Source of the DNA: Chloranthus sessilifolius
Taxonomy: Eukaryota; Streptophyta; Magnoliopsida; Chloranthales; Chloranthaceae
Length of the DNA stretch: 64,000 nt
Reading direction: 5' to 3'
NCBI GenBank assembly: GCA_021018995.1
Contig: CM037588.1
Location: forward strand, 80,573,765-80,637,764
Each line of letters opens with the position of its first letter. Within the stretch, counting starts at the first letter, position 1. Positions 56,640 to 64,000 of this stretch are shown one piece after another. The notes under the pieces were generated by a model. It had not been told where the DNA came from. It worked only from the letters and a program-made list of their open reading frames with translations, and ran no database searches. The position numbers and the translations under genes are program-made.

Positions 56640-57860
56640 TAAGAACACCTTGACTCTTTTGCATGGTCCTACGAGGACATGCCTAGTTTAGACCCAAGTT
56701 TAGTAGAACATGGCCTCGTCATAGAACCCGATGCAAAGCCTGTTAAACAGAAACTTCGGAGGATGCACCAATAAACTGCCTTTCAAGTTAAAGAGGAAGT
56801 TGACAAGTTATACAAAGCAAAATTTATCTGAGTCGTTCTTTACCCTAAGTGGGTCGCCAACATAGTACTTATTGCCAAGAAAGACGACAAAGTACGGGTT
56901 TGCATCGACTTTTGAAACCTCAACCAGGCATGCCCGAAAGATGACTTCCCACTCCCACACATTGACACTCTAGTCGACAACACCGCTGGACATGAGATGT
57001 TATCCTTTATGGAAGGTTTCTTTTGATATAATCAGATTAAATTAATTGAGTTTGACCAAGAGAAGACTTCCTTCACAACACCATGGGAAACTTACTGTTA
57101 CGTCATTATGCCTTTTGGGTTAAAAAATATAGGAGCCACGTATCAACGCGCCATGATAGCTATCTTTCAGGACATGATGCATAAGTGCGTAGAAGTCTAC
57201 GTTGATGACATATTAGTGAAGTCCCAAACGCGAGTAGGACATGTTGAAGCGCTCCGACTAGTTTTACAGAGAGCTAAGAAATATCAACTAAAAATGAATC
57301 CAAAGAAATATGTCTTCGGGGTCACTTCCAGAAAATTACTCGATTTCATAGTTAGCAAACGAGGGATCAAAGTTAACCCTGCAAAAGACAAATCCATCCT
57401 TGAGATTCCGCCTCCTAGTAATATCAAAGAGTTCTGAGGCCTGATAGGAAGATTATAATTCATCAAAAGATTTATCTCCTAGCATTCAGATAGATGTGAT
57501 CCTTTCTGTAGGCTACTTAAAGGAGGAGCTGAGTACAAATGGGATGACCTGTGTTAGCAAGCCTTTGACAACATCAAGAAGTACCTCCTTAACTCGCCAA
57601 TACTATCTCCACTTGTCCTCGGAATACCCCTAATTCTATACCTCTTAGCGAACGATAAAGCAATGGGAGTAATCCTCGGACAATATGAAGAAGACGGCAA
57701 GAGAGAGAAGGCTATCTACTACCTCAGTAGGACGATGGTCGAATACGAACGAAAATATACTTCAATGGAGAAGACTTACCTCACATTGGTGCGAGCCTCC
57801 ACCAAATTATGACACTACTTTGGAGCACATAAAATACTAGTGCTAACCTGAACGGACCCT
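56640..57860 (+). pseudogene. pol: Reverse transcriptase and RNase H of element D
   Basis: One frame with scattered stops. FAWSYEDMPSLDPSLVEHGL opens the domain. KKDDKVRVCIDF leads to a motif-A region reading LSFMEGFF, where the catalytic Asp is Glu. MPFGLKNIGATYQRAM and VYVDDILVKS (57108-57230) keep the YVDD box. The connection and a Ty3-type RNase H (LAND-x-x-MGVILGQ, 57645-57850) follow, with stops at 57436, 57456 and elsewhere. It copied RNA into DNA in the living element. Confidence 0.85.
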
Positions 57861-58643
57861 CTTAATTATGTATTCAAAAAGCCCGCAACATCAGGAAAGA
57901 TTGCTCGCTGGCATATGCTATTACAAGAATTCGATATCACTTACGCCACATAGAAGTCAATCAAAGGACAAGCAATAGCCAATTTTCTTGCAGATCTCCC
58001 ACTCTGTAATGATGAACCCATACACACAAATTTCTCCGATGAGGACCTATTCACGATTCATAACAAAGAGCCCGACAAGATCTCATGGACTCTTTATTTC
58101 GACGGCACACTAAATCACAAAGGAAAAGGCATCGAGATAGTCCTCCTAAGCCCAGAAGGAGCTGTCATTCCTAAAGCTTTTCAAATAGATTTTCCTGTTA
58201 CTAATAATGTCGCAGAATATGAAGCCTTTATAGTTAGACTATGAGCAACACTATAATTAGGTGTTAAACAGTTAAAAACCATCAGTGATTCCAAACTAGT
58301 AATTTCACAAGTCATAGGAGAATGGAAAACTAAGAAACAGAGACTAATGGCATACCTAGAAACTGCTCAATATTTAGTAAAGAAATTTCAACGAATCTCT
58401 TTTACGAACATCCCTAGATTACAAAATGAGCTTGCAGATTCCCTAACCATGCTAGCCTCAGTCATCCAAATATCCATTGGACAAAATACTAAAACCTTCT
58501 TCATTGAAAAGCTGCTAGTGCCCACCCACGAGGTAGCATGGACTGTCAAGAGAGAATTACCCATCCTCCCCACAAGTACAGGACCAAAAGAAACAATCAC
58601 CCCAAAAAGGTGTCAAGACAGAAACCGAAGTCGCTACATTTAG
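57861..58643 (+). pseudogene. Second, archaeal-type RNase H of element D
   Basis: WTLYFDGTLNHKGKGIEIVL (58090) with Asp, TNNVAEYEA (58199-58226) with Glu, SDSKLVISQV (58285) with Asp and NELADSLTMLAS (58424) with Asp give the four acidic residues of an RNase H. This domain after the normal RNase H is the hallmark of the Tat lineage. Two stops lie at 58242-58256. Confidence 0.8.
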
Positions 58644-58796
58644 ATTTGAAAAATCACCAACCAACGATGGACAACCATGGTATTTTGATATCTAGAACTT
58701 TTTAAAACATCAACACATCCCTCCATATCCCACGAAGATCGAACGGAAGACTATAAGGAATCGAAGCACCTGATTCTGTATACTCGACAAAACATT

Positions 58797-59938
58797 ATAC
58801 AAAGAAGCCTTCATTAAAGGAGTACTACTACGATGTATCACGACTATCGAAAGATACATCATCCGAGAAGCACACACTAGTGCCTGCAGCGCCCACTCCG
58901 GTAGACAGAGACTCATTGATCAAGTTACATGACAAGGCTATTTCTGGTTGACAATGATCAGAGATTGCCACCTCTACATCCAATCTTGCAAGCAATGCCA
59001 AGAACATGCCGCACTCATCAAAGCTCCATCAGTTGCATTGAATACTATGACCTCGACATGGCCATTCTCAATGTGGGTCTTCAATGTCATTGGACCTTTC
59101 ACAGACGCCATTGGGAACACTCACAAGCATGCGCTCATTCTTACAGCGACTGAATACTACACGAAATGGGCAGAAGCTGAATCCTACGTCAGAATCACTG
59201 CTTCAACACTCGCAAGGTTTATCGATTAGAATATCATCACTAGGTTTGGAGTACCCAGGATGTTTGTCACTAATAACAGACCATAGTTTATCACTGAGAA
59301 GACAAAGAAGTTATACAAGAAGTACGACATTGATCTACACCACTCATCACCGTTCTACCCTCAAGGTAATAGACAAGCAGAATCTATGAACAAAATGCTG
59401 ATTCAAATTCAAAAATGAATAGTAGAAATAAGCAATGGAGCCGACTAGTCTGAACGACTATCGAAAGCACTCTGGGCTTATAGGACCTCTATTCGTACGG
59501 CCATTGGCCAAACTCTCTACCTCCTTACCTACGGGATGGAGGTAGTCCTACCATATGAGATACAAGTACCATCCTTACGAATTCAACTCGATGATGAGCT
59601 ATTCTAAGACGAGAGGAGAATTTCCCTACTCAAGCAGCTAGAGCAACTCGATAAACCACATCTAAGGGCAACTGATCACGCTCAGGTATATCAGAGGAGA
59701 GTGGCCAGGACTTACGATAAGAAAGTCCTTGAACGAACCTTTAATATTGGAGAATTAGTCTTGAAGAAAATCATGCCTTCCGAGCACGCCCACCCAAAAG
59801 GATAACTAAAATCGAACTGGGAAGGCCCTTATGTCATAACAGCTGCATACCCTGGAAATGCCTACAAATCGGTGAACCAAGATGGGGAAGAACTCTCTAG
59901 CCCTTGGAACGCCATGTACCTTAGAAAATATTACCCTT
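58797..59938 (+). pseudogene. Integrase of element D
   Basis: In a different frame from RT. The HHCC finger is visible (REAHTSACSAH, then CKQCQEH). The core has WPFSMWVFNVIGPF, where the first catalytic Asp (D-V-I-G) is Asn, and GVPRMFVTNNRP, where the second Asp (D-N-G) is Asn. The third residue is kept (YPQGNRQAESMNK). The C-terminal part ends SSPWNAMYLRKYYP at 59938, the usual end of Tat pol. Two of three catalytic acids are gone. Confidence 0.85.
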
Positions 59939-60340
59939 AGCCCTACGATCATCACATCCTATGGTTAAATACTTATACTTATCACCCCCATAGTCATCAC
60001 GACCCATTCATTGGTCGTACGCATTCAATTCTCAGAATATCCTTAAGACCTCCGATTTATTGCCCACCTTTTTCTCACTCGAGCAATTTAATTAAAGGAC
60101 TAGTGACCTATCTAACCCTTTTCAAAAGCATAAGTAACACCCGATCCTCATTTCCCTTCCCCCACCATTAGAGGAGATGTTAGAGTAAAAAAAATGAAGA
60201 TATTAGGTTCAATCAAAACTCATCATGCTAGTAGGATGCTTTCAAAAATATGCATTTATATGTCAAAAGTAGAGTGAGAGCATTACGACGAATGAACAAG
60301 TCAATGAGCTTAGGGAAGCATAAGCACTCCGTGAGGACAC
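59939..60340 (+). other. Region after integrase of element D
   Basis: No reading frame or repeat is recognisable. A purine-rich stretch with GAGGAGATG lies at 60171-60215. It is cut by element G at 60341. Confidence 0.5.
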
Positions 60341-60589
60341 TGTTAAGACCTGAAAAGTACCACATTTCACCCCTTAACTTAATCTCTATTACACTCTTAG
60401 TCATTTAATAAGTGTGTGTTAAGCCCATTTTTGTAGGTAATAAGCAACAGCTACAGATAAGGCCGTAACCATGCCAAGAAGCTTACTTTTACCCCAGATG
60501 TTCCTCAGGAGAAAGGAGGTTGGACCCAAGACAGAGAATTGGCTGTAGCATAGGCACAATAAAGCAGAAAAATGTCAAGAAGTGAGCCT

Positions 60590-61140
60590 CGCGTAAATGT
60601 CTCAGGGTTTAATTATTTTAGAGAAAAAGGCTTCGCGCAGTTACCGAGAGTTTCTGAAGGCAGCACACCAACTGCTCACATTGTCCTAGTGCAGATGAAT
60701 GACAAAAGAGCCCAAAAAGTAGACTTCACATAGTTCTCATGAGGCTCAGTCATAAGCTCTCGCGCAGTCTCACACAGTCTCGCACAGTCTTGCCTAGCTC
60801 AAGAAAGGCGCCTTTAATCTTCGCGCGATTCACTGAAGAGTGAGAGCTCCAGGAATTCTTACGTGCAGCTATCGCACAGTGGCTGCGGAATACAGACCTT
60901 TAGGGAAATGCTCGCGCAATCCAAAAGCCCATGCACATTACTTCTTTGTGAGGATCACCGTGCGATTCAACAAGGAATGAACCGCGGGCGCGATTCCCGC
61001 GCCACTCAAATGGAAAGCGCAGTCTTGCGATAACCAGAGCAATCCCGTGATGACCAAATTATCAATCCCATGATTGTAAGAGCTTCAAGTCAAATCAATC
61101 CCGTGACGCCAATTCTATCACGCGACAAGACCTAGAAATC
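60590..61140. promoter_or_regulatory. CGCG/CGCAG iterons in U3 of element G
   Basis: CCTCGCGTAA, TTCGCGCAGTT, TCTCGCGCAGTCTC, CTCGCACAGTCT, TTCGCGCGATTC, ATCGCACAGTGG, CTCGCGCAATC, GGGCGCGATTCCCGCGCC and three CAATCCCGTGA words occur within 550 bp. The motif resembles that of elements 1 and 2 but is denser. Confidence 0.55.
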
Positions 61141-61342
61141 CTTGCTACCTAGCGAGGCTTGAGATCTTAACTTCTCCCCACTTCTATAGGGGCAATCTAG
61201 GAACCTCTGGCAACTAGGGCATGCACTCAAATGCTCCAATCTCAATGCACACACCTCGAGGCATCCAAGGAACAGAAATGAGCCACAATTGCACTAATAA
61301 AATTAGGGTTTTCCTAACCCTAATGCTCCCACAGTTGACTGC

Positions 61343-61350
61343 TATATAAG
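61343..61350 (+). promoter_or_regulatory. TATA box of element G LTR
   Basis: TATATAAG lies about 200 bp after the CG-rich array, as in element 1. Confidence 0.6.
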
Positions 61351-62800
61351 CCTAAGCCTAGTTTAGGTTTAGGGGTCTTCTGTACTCCTTCTTGAATCAA
61401 CTGTAAATTTCCAGTAGGCTAAGGTTAGGGTTTAGGCAACTTCTTTTTCTTTTTTTATTCTCTCCATAGTTTGGCATTTGCTGCCTATGCCTTTGTATGA
61501 CTATTTGGAATAGTTTTAATGGAGTTTTATAATAGGATCTTATGCTTGTATGGGATTGAAGTTTGAGAGTTGTTATGTACAAGGCTGCTACCTTGAGATC
61601 CTCCATTGCTAAGTTGTATTGTAAGCAATGGAGGATTATTGTTAAGGGGTTATTTAGATCCAAGTGACCTGTGTGTCCAGGTCAGGCACATTGCAGGCCT
61701 ATGCCCCACCACAGGATCCACTAAATCTGAATCCCCATGAGAGCTTGTGCTGGTAGCCTTGTGAACATGGTGGTGGCAGCAATCTTCTTGTTCTGCCTTA
61801 GACCTCTGTGAGGAGGATAGCCTTTGTGGATAGTCTGTGACCATTCAAGTGGACAGGTTATAGCCCTAGGGTGAGGCCAATCCACAGATCTAAGACAGAT
61901 TCTTCTTCTTTGCACTTGTGCTTGTAGCCTTGTGAGAGATTGTGCAGAGACAGACTCCTCTGTATTTGTATAGACCCACCATCAGATGGCAGATCTGATC
62001 TGGCTGTAGATATTATAGGCTTGTGGCTGGCTCACTGTTGTCTTTCTAAAGCAGTGAACAGCTACTCCTAAAGCTAGTACTCAAACTCTTGTTGGTCCTG
62101 TGTGTCCAGGCTAGTGCACATTGCAGGCCTAGCCCCACACACAGAACTTTAGAGGTTTAGGTGCCTATAGATTCTTGAGCTGGTAGCCTGGATGAAGTAG
62201 TGCCTACAATGATAAACTTGTTCTGACCCATCTCTGGACTGTGGTTCCCCTATTGGATAGTCTGTGACCATTTAAGAGGACAGGTTATAGCCATAAGAGA
62301 TTGGATCATGGCACAGGGGTGAGTTGGATCCTTTCTCCTCTTTGGTGATAATGTAGCCATTGGACCGGATTTCTATAGCAGCAGATCTGAGTCTGAGTTA
62401 TAAGACCCATCAGATCTGTACCTAATAGCTTACTTCTCACCTTTTTATATTTATTTTCTCACACTCCATCATTCTTCTCAACCATTTTTATAGTTTAGCC
62501 ATTAGGTTACCTTAGGATTTAAACATTAGTGACCTTAAATCTCCTTCCATTTAGGATATCCCGATCTGGAGGGCCTACTAAAGATAGCTCCCTTGGAGCT
62601 TTAAATCAACTTTCCCTGTGGGACAAACTCTTACTTATTTAAACTTGCTCCAACAGGCCCTGTATCTGGCAGATCTGTGTATTTTTAGACTTGTTGCTCT
62701 GTAGTTTTCAATCCACCTTTGATTCAGTTTCACTAACATATTCTTGTCACTGTTTCCAATAAAGTTAGCAGCAAGCATCTAAATCACCTTAACAAGTTTT

Positions 62801-62818
62801 TGACGCCACTGTCGGGGA
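62801..62818 (+). promoter_or_regulatory. tRNA-Asp primer-binding site, element G
   Basis: TGACGCCACTGTCGGGGA matches the tRNA-Asp primer complement with four changes, six bases after the LTR end. The leader to 63076 has no gene. Confidence 0.75.
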
Positions 62819-63076
62819 ATCTTGATCTATTAGTAGACCCTAGATTTTTATATTTTTTATTCCTTGGTAGTTGTACTTGTGAATAACTAATACTAGTGAT
62901 TTACATTTATAATTTTTCTTGCAGATCTGGACAGTAGCAGAGAAAGAAAGTTGAACTGCACTGGGAGTCTAGCTACCTCTGTTTGCACTTCTCTAACCCT
63001 CAAAAACTCAGTCTATTTCTCCTTTGAAAATTCTATAGTAGTTGATTAGGATAGTTATAATTTTGTTAATTGCAAT

Positions 63077-64000
63077 GTGTCTGCAAGTAGTCTTCCCTGC
63101 TGTTGGTGTGTGTGCTTGTTAGGAAGGAGATCCCTCAGTCCCACATTAGAGCCTCCTAACCCTGAGATAGAAAGGGGCAGAAGACCAAGAAGGCCCAGAC
63201 ACACCGCAGTTGAGCTCCTTACTGAAATTGAGACAACAGTCATAGGTGAAGAGCAACCCATAACATTGAAGGAATTGAATGCTCCTGATGATTATAATTC
63301 CACATTCAGCATTCAATTCTCAGATGTTCAGGGAAACTATGAGATTAAAACCTCCATCATCCAAATGCTTCCCTCTTTCCATGGGCTCAGTAAGGAAGAC
63401 CCTTACAAGCACATTGACCAATTCTTGGCCCTGTGTACAACATTCTCCATTGTTGGTTTGGGACCAGAAGCCACTAGATTAAGGCTCTTTCCTTTCTCCC
63501 TAAAGGACAGGGACAACACCTGGTTAGCTACTCTCCCAAACAACAGCATCACTTCTTGGAAAGACCTCCAGACAAGATTTTTGACCAAATTCCTCCCAGT
63601 GATAAAAACCAGCCAGTTGAGGAAAGCAATACTTACTTTTGCCCAATGCCCAACTGAGAATTTTAATCAAGCATGGGACAGATTTAAGGAAATGCTCAAA
63701 TAACGTCCCCACCACAAGATCCCTGACTGGCAGCTTGTCCAGAGCTTCTATAATGGGATTGATGAGAAAAGCAGAGACATGGTAGATACCTCTTGTGGTG
63801 GAACTTACATGCACAAAACTGCTAATGAGGCATGGGACTTGTTCGAGGTCATCAGTGAAAATGCTTTCCAAAAGATGCCCTTGTCAAGACCTGTTCAAGA
63901 GCCTTCTCCTAAAATGGGACTTGTTGAAACTTCCAAAGGAAAGATGTATGAAGTAATTGGGAATAATGACCTGAGAATATAGATGGCCAATCTTTCTTAT
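63077..64000 (+). pseudogene. gag: gag of element G, incomplete at window end
   Basis: A single frame from MSASSLPCCWCVCLLGRRSL through LKELNAPDDYNSTFSIQF, PSFHGLSKEDPYKHIDQF, LRLFPFSLKDRDNTWL and FLTKFLPVIKTSQLRKA. Stops are at 63701 (in a CAA-to-TAA context) and 63980. After the first stop the frame continues with MVDTSCGGTYMHKTANEAWD, matching element 1 at 10396. The real start may be downstream of 63077, near the Pro/Glu-rich part. The zinc knuckle, if present, is beyond the window. Confidence 0.8.

Larger units (their letters stand above)
26750..60340 (+). mobile_element. Element 'D': Tat-like Ty3/gypsy, degenerate gag-pol
   Basis: 5' LTR 26750-29038 plus 50901-~51030, then PBS, gag, protease, RT, RNase H, a second (archaeal-type) RNase H and integrase. 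The second RNase H and the protein style place it in the Tat lineage. It is split by elements 2 and 3, and its 3' region is cut by element G at 60341. Its LTR start TTTAAACACCCC parallels TGTAAACACCC of element F. Many stops and two frame changes make it dead. Confidence 0.8.
60341..62794 (+). repeat. 5' LTR of element G
   Basis: U3 (about 60590-61140) is full of TCGCGCAG/CGCACAGTCT and AATCCCGTGA words, with TATATAAG at 61343-61350. R/U5 has a tandem duplication of about 427 bp marked by TCTGTGACCATT at 61834 and 62261. It ends near AACA at 62794. Confidence 0.75.
60341..64000 (+). mobile_element. Element 'G': 5' part of an Athila-like element
   Basis: LTR, PBS and gag are in order; the element continues past the window. 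Its LTR is related to, but clearly different from, those of elements 1 and 2 (start TGTTAAGACCTGAAAAGTAC against TGTTATTCACTAAAAAGTAC). Gag is the best preserved of the Athila-like copies here. Confidence 0.8.

Noticed and set aside
1..64000. A host protein-coding gene or a virus-like gene cluster
   Set aside because: All recognisable coding similarity is to retroelement gag, pol, ORF2 or PMD, and each lies within LTR/PBS/polypurine boundaries.

Overview
The window is repeat-derived nuclear DNA of a flowering plant, and I see no host gene in it. The evidence is Ty3/gypsy LTR retrotransposons of plant-only lineages (Athila-like and Tat-like), primer-binding sites matching plant tRNA-Asp, a plant mobile domain (PMD), U-rich introns and TA/CA-rich, CpG-poor sequence. 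The species cannot be named from this. Every coding remnant is broken by stops or frameshifts.

Layout. (1) 1-~6180: 3' end of a plus-strand Tat-like element ('F') with an antisense, intron-bearing PMD gene (about 500-2600, minus), a polypurine tract and a 1.7-kb LTR. (2) ~6181-6725 plus 19850-~21620: one Athila-like LTR ('C') split by a 13.1-kb element, 'element 1' (6726-19849, plus). (3) ~21602-26749: minus-strand element 'E', with gag, PBS, one LTR and 3' noncoding region, cut off by the next element. (4) 26750-60340: plus-strand Tat-like element 'D' with gag, protease, RT, two RNase H domains and integrase, all dead. Its 5' LTR is split by 'element 2' (29039-50900, minus), a second copy of the element-1 family. 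The 5' LTR of element 2 is in turn split by 'element 3' (39884-48735, plus). (5) 60341-64000: LTR, PBS and gag of another Athila-like element ('G'), which runs off the window. Nesting is therefore at least four deep (E < D < element 2 < element 3), with readable 5-bp target duplications.

Elements 1, 2 and 3 carry gag or a gag remnant plus a second, non-pol ORF ('ORF2'). They have no protease, RT or integrase and must have moved in trans. Elements 1 and 2 share a gag stop codon and a broken zinc knuckle, so the family multiplied in that state. Elements 1 and 2, element 3 and E also share an ordered set of 3' noncoding blocks, including a perfect small hairpin.

The main new observation is a recurring architecture. 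Each family has its own short, CpG-containing and mostly self-complementary motif, clustered in the LTR U3 upstream of the TATA box. The same motif is clustered again inside the element, upstream of the accessory gene (ORF2 or the antisense PMD gene), usually followed by its own TATA-like box. This is visible in F, elements 1/2, element 3 and, less clearly, E; in C, D and G only the LTR copy is in view. It suggests an element-encoded regulator or anti-silencing factor acting on family-specific iterons, by analogy with VANC of VANDAL transposons. That function is inference; the motif pattern was read directly from the sequence.
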